Shown here piece by piece: positions 7,755-15,752 of a DNA stretch of 64,000 nucleotides. The translations under genes and the position numbers were made by a program. The stretch is taken from contig NZ_CP080025.1 of assembly GCF_020463795.1 (NCBI RefSeq), positions 1,429,001 through 1,493,000 on the forward strand. The letters are read 5' to 3'. Source of the stretch: Echinicola marina (GTDB taxonomy: Bacteria; Bacteroidota; Bacteroidia; Cytophagales; Cyclobacteriaceae). The notes under the pieces were generated by a model. It saw only the letters and a list, made by a program, of their open reading frames with translations. It was not told the origin of the DNA and searched no databases. How positions within the stretch are numbered: the stretch's first letter is position 1; every line of letters begins with the position of its first letter.

Positions 7755-10160
7755 ATGAAAAGAAGCATTAAAAAAGTAGCTATTTTAGGTTCCGGAGTAA
7801 TGGGATCCAGGATTGCCTGTCACTTTGCCAATATTGGTGTGAAGGTATTACTGCTGGATATTTTGCCCAAAGAACCCGATGAAGCCGAGGTCAAAAAAGG
7901 GCTTACGTTAGAAGACCAATCTGTTCGCAACAGACTGGTCAATGAGGCTTTGCAAAAAAGTCTGAAATCCAAGCCTTCTCCCATCTATGATCAATCCTTT
8001 GTCTCAAGGATTCAAACTGGAAACTTTGAGGATGACCTTCCTAAAATCAAGGATTATGATTGGGTGATAGAAGTGGTGGTAGAGCGATTGGATATCAAGC
8101 AATCACTCTATGAAAAAGTGGAGCTTCATCGTAAACCGGGAACATTGATCACTTCCAATACTTCGGGCATTCCCATGCAGATGCTCTGCCAGGGAAGAAG
8201 TGAGGATTTCCAAACCAATTTCTGTGGAACACACTTCTTCAATCCACCTAGGTATTTGCGCTTATTGGAAATCATTCCAGGCCCCAAAACCAATCCTGAA
8301 ATCATTGATTTTTTAATGGGCTATGGAGACAGGTTTCTTGGCAAAGAAACGGTTTTATGTAAGGATACTCCTGCATTTATTGCCAATAGAATAGGTGTAT
8401 ATGCCATTATGTCTAGTATGCATACCATTGAAAAAATGGGATTAGGTGTATCCGAGGTGGATAAGCTTACTGGGACAGTAATTGGTAGAGCAAAATCAGC
8501 GACATTCCGAACCATGGATGTGGTGGGCCTTGATACCATGGTGAATGTGGCGAATAATCTTCATAAAGCCCTGCAGCATGACGAATCCAAGGACCAGTTT
8601 AAGTTGCCCAAGGTGGTTCAGTTTTTATCAGAAAAAAAATGGCTGGGAGATAAAACCGGGCAAGGTTTCTTCCATATGATCCGACATAAGGATGGAAGGA
8701 AAGAATTAAAAGAATTGGATTTTGAGACCCTTGAATATAAACCCGTAGAAAAGCCCAAATTCAAAGCCTTTGAAGGATCCAAGGATATTCAGGATCTGAA
8801 AAAGCGAATTAAGTACCTGTTGAACTTTGATGATAGGGCTGGTGAATTTTATAGAGCTACTTTCTTTGACCTATTCAGGTATTGCTCTTTCAGGATTCCT
8901 GAAATTGCTGATGAATTATATCGTATAGACCAAGCAGTGTGTGCAGGTTTTGGTTGGGAATATGGCCCGTTCGAAAACTGGGATATTGTCGGAGTACAGG
9001 AGACTGTCAAAAAAATGGAAGCCGCAGATCAGCAACCAGCAGACTGGGTTTATGAGATGATCGAGGCTGGCCATGGCAGCTTTTACAAAGTAGAGAATGG
9101 GACAAGACAATACTATGATATCCCATCAAAGTCATACAAAGATATTCCAGGACAGCAGGAATTTATCTTGCTAGACACCTTGAAGGCTGGAAATAAAAAA
9201 GTATGGGAAAATTCAGGTTCTACCATTTATGATATGGGGGATGGAGTACTTGGCCTAGAATTCCATACAAAAATGAATTCCCTGGGAGCTGAGGTAGTTG
9301 AAGGAATCAACACGGCCATTTCGATGGCAGAAAAAGAATATAAGGGATTGGTCATCGGAAATGAAGGAGCCAATTTCTCGGCAGGAGCCAATTTGGCCAT
9401 GATCTTTATGTACGCTGGAGACCAGGACTTTGATGAAATCAACCTCATGATCGCCCAATTCCAAAAGACCATGATGCGAGTACGCTACAGTTCAATCCCT
9501 GTAGTGGTTGCTCCACATAATATGGCTTTGGGGGGTGGCTGTGAAATGTCCCTTCATGCGGACGCAGTGCAGGCACATGCTGAATTGTACATGGGCTTGG
9601 TGGAATTTGGAGTAGGTGTGATTCCTGGCGGTGGTGGCACCAAGGAGATGACCTTGCGATTCTCCAACAGCATCCATAATGGAGATGTTGAGCTGAACAG
9701 ATTGCAGGAAGTCTTTATGAATATCGCGACAGCCAAAGTTTCTACTTCAGCGGAGGAAGCAAGAGGACTCGGGTATTTGCAAGACAAAGATGGTATTACG
9801 CTGAATAGAAAAAGACAATTGGCTGAAGCTAAGGCTAAGGTGACAGAGCTCTACGATGAAGGATATACCCAACCCTTGCAGCAAAGCAATATCAAGGTAT
9901 TGGGTAAAACTTCACTGGCCTATTTCGAAGCAGGAATTACGGGAATGCTCTACGGATCCTATATCTCTGACCATGATGCCAAGATTGCAAGAAAGCTAGC
10001 TTGGGTAATGAGTGGTGGAGACCTATCACAAGAAACAGAAGTTAGTGAACAGTATTTATTGGACTTGGAAAGAGAGGCCTTCCTCAGCCTTACCGGGGAG
10101 CAAAAGACATTGGAAAGAATCCATAGCATTTTGTTTAAAGGTAAACCACTTAGGAATTAG
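7755..10160 (+). CDS. fadN: 3-hydroxyacyl-CoA dehydrogenase / enoyl-CoA hydratase, FadN type
   Basis: This 801-residue bifunctional enzyme catalyses the hydration and NAD-dependent oxidation steps of fatty-acid beta-oxidation. The dehydrogenase comes first: a Rossmann motif LGSGVMGSRIACHFANIG near residue 10, then SSNTSGI-type and GTHFFNPPRYLRLLEIIP blocks. The crotonase domain is C-terminal (about residues 500-720), with NFSAGANLAM and a glycine-rich GLVEFGVGVIPGGGGTKEM segment. This order matches Bacillus FadN rather than E. coli FadB, which has the hydratase first. Even the C-terminal GKPLRN ending resembles FadN. It is followed by a heptad array and a four-helix-bundle gene before fadA. 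Confidence 0.93.
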   Translation: MKRSIKKVAILGSGVMGSRIACHFANIGVKVLLLDILPKEPDEAEVKKGLTLEDQSVRNRLVNEALQKSLKSKPSPIYDQSFVSRIQTGNFEDDLPKIKDYDWVIEVVVERLDIKQSLYEKVELHRKPGTLITSNTSGIPMQMLCQGRSEDFQTNFCGTHFFNPPRYLRLLEIIPGPKTNPEIIDFLMGYGDRFLGKETVLCKDTPAFIANRIGVYAIMSSMHTIEKMGLGVSEVDKLTGTVIGRAKSATFRTMDVVGLDTMVNVANNLHKALQHDESKDQFKLPKVVQFLSEKKWLGDKTGQGFFHMIRHKDGRKELKELDFETLEYKPVEKPKFKAFEGSKDIQDLKKRIKYLLNFDDRAGEFYRATFFDLFRYCSFRIPEIADELYRIDQAVCAGFGWEYGPFENWDIVGVQETVKKMEAADQQPADWVYEMIEAGHGSFYKVENGTRQYYDIPSKSYKDIPGQQEFILLDTLKAGNKKVWENSGSTIYDMGDGVLGLEFHTKMNSLGAEVVEGINTAISMAEKEYKGLVIGNEGANFSAGANLAMIFMYAGDQDFDEINLMIAQFQKTMMRVRYSSIPVVVAPHNMALGGGCEMSLHADAVQAHAELYMGLVEFGVGVIPGGGGTKEMTLRFSNSIHNGDVELNRLQEVFMNIATAKVSTSAEEARGLGYLQDKDGITLNRKRQLAEAKAKVTELYDEGYTQPLQQSNIKVLGKTSLAYFEAGITGMLYGSYISDHDAKIARKLAWVMSGGDLSQETEVSEQYLLDLEREAFLSLTGEQKTLERIHSILFKGKPLRN

Positions 10161-10170
10161 CAAGCAGTAT

Positions 10171-10226
10171 CAAGTCGCTAGTATCATGAATAGCTAGAAT
10201 AAAGAGCCAAGAAGAAAGAAGAATGA
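10171..10226. repeat. Left heptad-period array flanking four-helix-bundle gene 1
   Basis: Four-base cores recur every 7 nt after the fadN stop: TAGA at 10195, AAGA at 10202, 10209 and 10216, and ATGA at 10223. An earlier triplet lies out of register with these: CAAG 10171, CTAG 10178, CATG 10185. The core of the array is complementary to the TCTT array on the other side of the gene. Confidence 0.7.
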
Positions 10227-10260
10227 CATGATTATTTTTTAACTCAAAAAAATTATTGAT

Positions 10261-10620
10261 ATGCACAATTTTAGAAATCTCATTGCTTGGCAAAAGTCGG
10301 TGGATTTGGCTGTAAAAGTTTACTTCACCACGAAGGAATTTCCTAACGAGGAAAAGTATGGAATAGTGTCTCAAATGAGAAGGGCCAGTGTTTCGGTGCC
10401 CTCTAATATTGCAGAGGGTAGTGCCAAATCATCCAAGAAAGTCTTTTGCAATTCCTTGGAGACAAGTTTAGGGGAGAGTTATGAGCTTGAAACGCAACTA
10501 GAAATAAGTAAAAGAGTTGGATTAATATCAGAGAAAGATGCTGAGTTACTTGAAAATGATCTGGTAGAAATTCAGAGAATGATCAATGGGCTCAAGTCGA
10601 AGATAGCATCCCAATCTTGA
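10261..10620 (+). CDS. Four-helix-bundle protein 1 (23S rRNA-intervening-sequence / S23 family)
   Basis: This 119-residue protein belongs to the S23 / four-helix-bundle family first described from intervening sequences in 23S rRNA genes; diversity-generating-retroelement accessory proteins have a similar fold. Diagnostic features are the N-terminal F(R/K)NLxxWQKSxxLxxxVY block, FPxEEKYG, SQMRRASVSVPSNIAEGSA and the YELETQLEIS helix. Molecular function is unknown; a nucleic-acid-binding pentamer is the usual model for the fold. It sits between fadN and fadA, bracketed by inverted 7-nt arrays. Its last codons lie inside the right array. It is about one third identical by eye to the second copy downstream. 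Confidence 0.9.
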   Translation: MHNFRNLIAWQKSVDLAVKVYFTTKEFPNEEKYGIVSQMRRASVSVPSNIAEGSAKSSKKVFCNSLETSLGESYELETQLEISKRVGLISEKDAELLENDLVEIQRMINGLKSKIASQS

Positions 10621-10649
10621 TTCTTTCATCTTGATTCTTTGTTCTTTAA
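10615..10649. repeat. Right heptad-period array of four-helix-bundle gene 1
   Basis: TCTT occurs at 10615, 10622, 10629, 10636 and 10643, five units exactly 7 nt apart. The first unit overlaps the end of the four-helix-bundle frame including its stop. On the opposite strand this reads NNNAAGA, matching the left array at 10195-10226, so the gene lies between inverted arrays. In one register about 17 of 21 positions are complementary. Confidence 0.75.
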
Positions 10650-10678
10650 AAACAAATGAAATTTTAAAACAAAACAAC

Positions 10679-11854
10679 ATGGAAGCTTATATAGTAAACG
10701 GATATAGAACAGCAGTGGGAAAGGCCAAGAAAGGTGGTTTCCGCTTTTATAGGCCGGATGATCTGGCCACGGATGTGATCAAACATTTATTGGCCCAGAC
10801 ACCGGGACTGGAACCAAGTAGGGTAGAGGACCTGATCGTAGGAAATGCAGTACCTGAAGCAGAACAGGGCATGCAAATGGGAAGGATGATTTCCCTGATG
10901 GCTTTGGGAAAGGTGGTGCCTGGTTTCATCATCAACCGCTATTGTGGATCAGGCCTGGAGGCGATTGCCCTGGCTACTGCCAAAATCAAATCTGGAATGG
11001 CAGATTGCATCATTGCAGGTGGAACAGAGTCCATGTCCATGGTGCCTATGATGGGCTATAAAACTTCCCTTAACTGGAAAATTGCCCAGGAACAGCCGGA
11101 TTATTATCTCAGTATGGGCTTAACAGCAGAAGAGCTGGCCAAAGACTATGATATCTCTCGGGAAGATTCAGATCAATTTGCAGTAAGCTCACATGAAAGG
11201 GCCATTAGTGCGATTAAGGAGGGGAGATTTAAAGATGAAATTGTCCCTATACAAGTGGAAGAAACCTATGTCGATGAATCCGGCAAAAGGAAAAAAAGAA
11301 CCTATACGGTAGATACTGATGAAGGGCCAAGGCCTGGAACCAATATGGATGTATTGTCCAAACTGAAACCTGCTTTTAAACAGGGAGGGCAGGTGACAGC
11401 CGGAAACTCCTCGCAAACATCTGATGGGGCATCCTTTGCCTTGGTGATGTCAGAAAGGATGGTTAAAGAATTGAATTTGGAACCTGTGGCCAGATTGGCA
11501 AGCTATTCAGTAGCAGGGGTGGACCCCAGAATCATGGGCATTGGACCGAAGGAGGCAGTACCAAAAGCGCTTAAGCAGGCAGGGCTTAGCTTGAATGATA
11601 TCAGTTTGGTGGAGCTAAACGAAGCCTTTGCAGCACAGGCTTTGGCAGTAATCCGCTCTCTGGATATGGATCCCGAGATGGTTAATGTAAATGGAGGAGC
11701 TGTTGCGCTGGGACACCCTCTAGGATGTACAGGAGCCAAGTTAACCGTCCAGATGATCAATGAACTTCGCAGAAGAAAACAAAAATACGGCATGGTCACT
11801 GCCTGCGTAGGAGGCGGCCAAGGCGTAGCAGGAGTGGTTGAATTGTTGAAATAG
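10679..11854 (+). CDS. fadA: Acetyl-CoA C-acyltransferase (3-ketoacyl-CoA thiolase), FadA type
   Basis: This thiolase cleaves 3-ketoacyl-CoA to acetyl-CoA and a shortened acyl-CoA. From the ATG at 10679 it is 391 residues, the usual thiolase length; an upstream alternative start would add an unconserved extension and overlap the heptad array. The nucleophilic cysteine lies in NRYCGSGLEAIALA, and the C-terminal histidine and cysteine in GHPLGCTGAK and CVGGGQGVAG. AGNSSQTSDGA and GGTESMSMVPMMG are also family blocks. It lies third in the marR-fadN-fadA-fadE order, with four-helix-bundle genes on both sides. The stop codon is part of the left heptad array of cassette 2. Confidence 0.95.
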   Translation: MEAYIVNGYRTAVGKAKKGGFRFYRPDDLATDVIKHLLAQTPGLEPSRVEDLIVGNAVPEAEQGMQMGRMISLMALGKVVPGFIINRYCGSGLEAIALATAKIKSGMADCIIAGGTESMSMVPMMGYKTSLNWKIAQEQPDYYLSMGLTAEELAKDYDISREDSDQFAVSSHERAISAIKEGRFKDEIVPIQVEETYVDESGKRKKRTYTVDTDEGPRPGTNMDVLSKLKPAFKQGGQVTAGNSSQTSDGASFALVMSERMVKELNLEPVARLASYSVAGVDPRIMGIGPKEAVPKALKQAGLSLNDISLVELNEAFAAQALAVIRSLDMDPEMVNVNGGAVALGHPLGCTGAKLTVQMINELRRRKQKYGMVTACVGGGQGVAGVVELLK

Positions 11855-11887
11855 ACACTAGACTTGAGACAATAGATTTGAGATTAA
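11852..11887. repeat. Left heptad-period array flanking four-helix-bundle gene 2
   Basis: AGA occurs at 11853, 11860, 11867, 11874 and 11881, five units exactly 7 nt apart. The first bases are the fadA stop codon. The outermost 14 bases, TAGACACTAGACTT (11852-11865), are a perfect reverse complement of 12290-12303 on the far side of the gene. Confidence 0.85.
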
Positions 11888-11932
11888 ATTTTCAAAGTTG
11901 ATACATTATTTTTTAACAAAAACAATTGTGTT

Positions 11933-12286
11933 ATGCATAACTATAAAGAGTTTAAAGTATGGCAAAGGTCAATTAAATTGACAGTAGAGATTTATAGGGT
12001 TTCTAGATTTTTTCCTTCCGAAGAAAAGTTTGGTTTAACATCTCAAATTAGAAGATGTGCTATTTCAGTCCCTTCCAATATATCAGAGGGGGCTGGTAGA
12101 AAAAGTGATAGGGAGTTTGCTCAATTTTTAGCTGTTTCGCACGGATCTATTTGTGAGTTAGAAACGCAACTAATTGTAGCAAAGGAACTCGAATTTATTG
12201 AAAAAAATGATTTTGATACACTTTCAGAAGAAATCAATGAACTGCAAAAGATGCTTTATACACTGATTCTCAAATTTGAAGGCTAG
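11933..12286 (+). CDS. Four-helix-bundle protein 2 (23S rRNA-intervening-sequence / S23 family)
   Basis: The second 117-residue member of the S23 / four-helix-bundle family shows the same ordered motifs as copy 1: FKVWQRSIKLTVEIY, FPSEEKFG, SQIRRCAISVPSNISEG and ELETQLIVA. It is only about one third identical to copy 1 by eye, so the pair is not a recent tandem duplication. It sits between fadA and fadE, 78 bases after the fadA stop, and is bracketed by heptad arrays ending in a 14-base perfect inverted repeat. Its base composition looks more AT-rich than the fad genes around it, which fits an independent origin. Molecular function is unknown. Confidence 0.9.
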   Translation: MHNYKEFKVWQRSIKLTVEIYRVSRFFPSEEKFGLTSQIRRCAISVPSNISEGAGRKSDREFAQFLAVSHGSICELETQLIVAKELEFIEKNDFDTLSEEINELQKMLYTLILKFEG

Positions 12287-12289
12287 TTT

Positions 12290-12327
12290 AAGTCTAGTGT
12301 CTAAAGTCTTATATCTAAAATCTAAAA
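12290..12327. repeat. Right heptad-period array of four-helix-bundle gene 2
   Basis: TCT occurs at 12293, 12300, 12307, 12314 and 12321, exactly 7 nt apart, ending five bases before the fadE start codon. AAGTCTAGTGTCTA (12290-12303) is the exact reverse complement of 11852-11865, so the gene lies between inverted arrays that could pair in RNA or define element ends. Confidence 0.85.
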
Positions 12328-12331
12328 TAAC

Positions 12332-14134
12332 ATGGAAACAACAAAGAAAAATACCATCAACGGCGGGGAGTTTTTGATTAGGGAAACGGAAGCCAAGGAC
12401 ATATTTATTCCTGCGGAATTTTCAGAGGAGCAGCGCATGATGGCGCAGGCTTGCCAGGATTTTATCGATACGGAGATCTTAAGCAAGGTAGAAGAGATCG
12501 ACAGTATGAAAGATCCTGAATTGGTACCGGGCATTCTTAAAAAGGCCGGTGAATTGGGCTTGCTGGGCATTTCTGTTCCGGAAGCTTACCAAGGATTGGG
12601 TATGAGTTTCAATACTTCCATGTTGATAGCAGATATAATGGGTGCTGCAGGATCATTTTCTACCACTTATGGGGCACATACGGGTATCGGTACTTTGCCG
12701 ATCCTATTTTATGGCACCGAGGAACAAAAGGAAAAATACCTGCCCAAGTTGGCCACTGGTGAATGGGCGGCTTGTTACTGTTTGACAGAGCCAGATGCTG
12801 GATCGGATGCCAATAGTGGAAAGACCAAAGCTACCCTCACCGAAGATGGCAAGCATTATTTGCTCAATGGGCAAAAGATGTGGATCTCCAATGGAGGATT
12901 TGCCGACCTGTTTATCGTCTTTGCCAAAATAGAGGATGATAAGAATCTTACAGCTTTTATCATTGAAAAAGATTTTGGTGGAATTACCATGAACGAGGAG
13001 GAGAAAAAGATGGGAATCAAGGGGTCTTCTACCCGTCAAGTATTTTTCAATGATTGCAAGGTGCCTGTTGAAAATATGCTTTCCGAGCGACAAAACGGAT
13101 TTAAGATCGCTGTAAATATCCTGAATATAGGCAGGGTTAAATTGGGAGCAGGTGTTTTGGGTGGTTGCAGGCTAGTGCTAAAAAATGCCCTGACTTACTC
13201 TTCCGAAAGAAAGCAATTTGGCGTATCCATCAATACTTTTGGTGCCATAAAAGCAAAATTGGCGGAAATGGCAGCCAAGACCTATGTTAGCGAATCCCTT
13301 TCATATCGCTTGGGACAGAATATTGAAGACCGTATTGATGCCTTGATTGCTGAGGGAATGGATGTCAATAAAGCCAAATTGAAAGGAGTCGAGCAGTTTG
13401 CTATGGAATGCGCCATTTCCAAAATTCATGGTTCAGAAGTTTTGGATTATGTGGTGGACCAAGGTGTGCAGATTTATGGAGGGATGGGGTATTCAGCGGA
13501 TGCACCTATGGAACGTGCTTATAGGGATGCTAGGATATCCAGAATATATGAAGGCACCAATGAAATCAACAGGATGTTGATGGTGGGCATGCTTTTGAAG
13601 CGGGCCATGAAGGGAGAAATCAATCTTTTTGATCCAGCCAAGGCTGTTTCTGAGGAATTGACTTCTGTGCCATCATTTGCAACTATAGATACTTCGGAGT
13701 TATTTGCAGTTGAGAAGGAAGTCCTGAAAAAATTGAAGAAAGTATTTTTGATGATAGGGGGCAAGGCTGCAATGGTTTTGCAGGATAAGATCGAAGAAGA
13801 GCAGGAGATCATGATGAACCTAGCAGATATCATGATTGAAATATATGCTGTAGAATCTGCTTTGCTGAGGACAGAGAAGAGAGTTGGCTTGAAAGGGGAA
13901 GAGGCATGCAAGCAGCAAATTGCTATGGTGCAAGTTTACTTAACCGAGGCAGTCAATAAGATACAATCAGCAGGCAAAGAAGCCATTGCAGCTTTTACTT
14001 CAGGAGATGAGCAAAAAGTGATGTTGATGGGGCTAAAACGCTTCACCAAAATGGAACCGTATAATACCAAGGAGCTAAGAAGGCAAATAGCCGATGATAT
14101 GATCTCAAAAGGAAAGTACGCTTATTTTGAGTAA
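12332..14134 (+). CDS. fadE: Acyl-CoA dehydrogenase, FadE type
   Basis: This FAD enzyme catalyses the first step of the beta-oxidation cycle, acyl-CoA to trans-2-enoyl-CoA. At 600 residues it matches the long Bacillus FadE type, with an extra C-terminal helical domain beyond the standard 380-residue core. Visible blocks are CYCLTEPDAGSDANSGKT (FAD/substrate region), GQKMWISNGGFADLF, GRVKLGAGVLGGCRLV, and the catalytic glutamate in RIYEGTNEINRML. It completes the marR-fadN-fadA-fadE set, equivalent to the contiguous fadNAE operon of Bacillus, and is followed by a short heptad remnant and a strong terminator. The partner electron carrier (ETF) is not in the window. Confidence 0.95.
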   Translation: METTKKNTINGGEFLIRETEAKDIFIPAEFSEEQRMMAQACQDFIDTEILSKVEEIDSMKDPELVPGILKKAGELGLLGISVPEAYQGLGMSFNTSMLIADIMGAAGSFSTTYGAHTGIGTLPILFYGTEEQKEKYLPKLATGEWAACYCLTEPDAGSDANSGKTKATLTEDGKHYLLNGQKMWISNGGFADLFIVFAKIEDDKNLTAFIIEKDFGGITMNEEEKKMGIKGSSTRQVFFNDCKVPVENMLSERQNGFKIAVNILNIGRVKLGAGVLGGCRLVLKNALTYSSERKQFGVSINTFGAIKAKLAEMAAKTYVSESLSYRLGQNIEDRIDALIAEGMDVNKAKLKGVEQFAMECAISKIHGSEVLDYVVDQGVQIYGGMGYSADAPMERAYRDARISRIYEGTNEINRMLMVGMLLKRAMKGEINLFDPAKAVSEELTSVPSFATIDTSELFAVEKEVLKKLKKVFLMIGGKAAMVLQDKIEEEQEIMMNLADIMIEIYAVESALLRTEKRVGLKGEEACKQQIAMVQVYLTEAVNKIQSAGKEAIAAFTSGDEQKVMLMGLKRFTKMEPYNTKELRRQIADDMISKGKYAYFE

Positions 14135-14147
14135 AGCATAGAAAGCC

Positions 14148-14168
14148 TTGAGATTTGAGCTTAGAAAT
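14148..14168. repeat. Short heptad-like remnant after fadE
   Basis: Three 7-nt units starting at 14148, 14155 and 14162 (TTGAGAT, TTGAGCT, TAGAAAT) follow the fadE stop by 13 bases. They share the TTGAGATT word with the left array of cassette 2, but no four-helix-bundle gene follows. Three short units could arise by chance. Confidence 0.4.
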
Positions 14169-14171
14169 ATT

Positions 14172-14201
14172 GTCCCGCTGTCTTAGACGCGGGACTTTTT
14201 T
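14172..14201 (+). terminator. Rho-independent terminator of the fad operon
   Basis: GTCCCGC (14172-14178) pairs with GCGGGAC (14189-14195), followed by six T. The GC-rich stem and T run make this a clear intrinsic terminator, ending the marR-fadN-fadA-fadE transcript. Confidence 0.9.
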
Positions 14202-14381
14202 ATATTTATTGTTTATGATTAGGCAAGGCAGGTATTCTTCGCCAACTTATTGAGTTAGATCAGGATTTGTGTATCTAGGTTCGATTTCCCTGAACTAAAC
14301 AATTTTATGATTGTTCTAAATATGCACAAAAAAAGAGTATTGATTAGAGATATAATTACTAAAAATATATAAGTAACTGAT

Positions 14382-15542
14382 ATGCAAAATTTTGAGTTTA
14401 AAAACCCCACAAAAATTATTTTTGGAAAAGGGCAAATGCAAAAGCTTGCTGAGGAAATTCCTTCTGGAGCGAAGATATTGATGACCTATGGAGGTGGTAG
14501 TATTAAGAAGAATGGAATTTACAAATCAGTAAAAGAAACCTTAAAGGATTATGAGCTAATCGAGTTTGGTGGAATTCCAGCCAATCCAGAATATGCTGGT
14601 CTGTTGGAGGCTTTGGAGATAATTAAAAAAGAAAATATTACCTATATGCTGGCTGTAGGAGGTGGATCGGTAATCGATGCTACCAAATTTCTTTCTTCAG
14701 CCGCCCTTTATGAAGGAGAGGAACCATGGGATATTTTGGCCAAGAAAATCAGGACAGAAAAAGGCTTGCCCTTTGGGACGGTTTTAACTATTCCTGCAAC
14801 TGGTTCCGAGTCCAATTCGGGTTCCGTTATTTCCAATAAAGCCACCAAAGAGAAATTAAGTATGGGCGGGCCAGCCTTATTTCCGCAGTTTTCAATTTTG
14901 GATCCAACGGTCGTAAAATCCCTGCCAGAAAGGCAAATTGCCAATGGCCTTGCCGATGCATTTACTCATGTATTGGAACAATATATGACCTATCCAGCCG
15001 GCGGATTTTTACAGGATCGTTTTGCAGAAGGAATTTTACAAACCTTGATTGAAGTAGCCCCTAAAGTACTGGAAGATCCATCTGATTATGAGGCTGCTTC
15101 CAATTTTATGTGGTGCTGTAATTTGGCTTTGAATGGTTTGATCCAAAAAGGAGTACCCACTGACTGGGCCATTCACGCTATGGGACATGAGTTGACAGCC
15201 CTTTATGGGATTGATCATGCCAGAACTTTGGCTATCCTTACCTCCAGTCATTACCAGTACAATTTTGAAAAGAAAAAGGCAAAGCTTGCCCAGTATGCAG
15301 AAAGAGTTTGGGGAGTCGTCCAAGGAAGTGAAGAGGAAAAAGCTAAAGCAGGAATTCAGAAAACAGATGAGTTTTTCCATTCCTTAGGAATTGAAACTAA
15401 GCTTTCTGCTTATATAGATGATTATGATAAAACTGCCCAAGAAATTGCGGCGAGGTTTACTGATCGAGGTTGGCTTGGACTTGGAGAACATAAGGATATT
15501 TCACCGGAGGATGTTAAGAAAATTGTAGAGTCGGCTTACTAG
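14382..15542 (+). CDS. yqhD: Iron-type NADPH-dependent aldehyde reductase / alcohol dehydrogenase, YqhD-like
   Basis: This 386-residue group III (iron-type) alcohol dehydrogenase closely follows E. coli YqhD along its length. It shows NPTKIIFGKGQ at the start, TYGGGSIKKNGIY, VGGGSVIDATKF (NADP-binding glycines), LTIPATGSESNSGSVIS, and the metal-ligand region DAFTHVLEQY and AMGHELTALYGIDHARTLA. YqhD reduces a range of aldehydes with NADPH, protecting from reactive carbonyls, and binds zinc. It has its own gap upstream and a terminator downstream, so it is probably monocistronic. Its position before the ethanolamine ammonia-lyase, whose product is acetaldehyde, is suggestive but not evidence of a joint pathway. 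Confidence 0.9.
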   Translation: MQNFEFKNPTKIIFGKGQMQKLAEEIPSGAKILMTYGGGSIKKNGIYKSVKETLKDYELIEFGGIPANPEYAGLLEALEIIKKENITYMLAVGGGSVIDATKFLSSAALYEGEEPWDILAKKIRTEKGLPFGTVLTIPATGSESNSGSVISNKATKEKLSMGGPALFPQFSILDPTVVKSLPERQIANGLADAFTHVLEQYMTYPAGGFLQDRFAEGILQTLIEVAPKVLEDPSDYEAASNFMWCCNLALNGLIQKGVPTDWAIHAMGHELTALYGIDHARTLAILTSSHYQYNFEKKKAKLAQYAERVWGVVQGSEEEKAKAGIQKTDEFFHSLGIETKLSAYIDDYDKTAQEIAARFTDRGWLGLGEHKDISPEDVKKIVESAY

Positions 15543-15569
15543 CAAAATGGAGACGAAACAATGGTTATT

Positions 15570-15608
15570 TACCCTGAATAGATTTATTTCTATTCAGGGT
15601 ATTTTTTT
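15570..15608 (+). terminator. Rho-independent terminator after yqhD
   Basis: A 12-base perfect stem (15570-15581 with 15590-15601, core TACCCTGAATAG) is followed by seven T. Confidence 0.92.
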
Positions 15609-15752
15609 ATACTTACTTTTTGTGATTCTATGTAATTAGGATTGAATTTGCTAAATTATTTGACTGAAAAGAGAATAATTGAATGGATAGTTCATTTATT
15701 TAAGCCTAAAATACCTGCTATTATACCCACCTTATTTACAAACATTAGTGTC

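Noticed and set aside
10261-12286. 23S rRNA intervening sequence proper
   Set aside because: The four-helix-bundle genes are not within rRNA; only the protein family and the paired ends recall such elements.
12704-13093. 129-residue minus-strand frame inside fadE
   Set aside because: It lies wholly within the conserved acyl-CoA dehydrogenase frame and has no recognisable domain; it is a shadow of the coding strand.
14278-14289. GGTTCGATTTCC, resembling a tRNA T-loop
   Set aside because: Flanking bases cannot form the T stem and there is no acceptor, D or anticodon arm.
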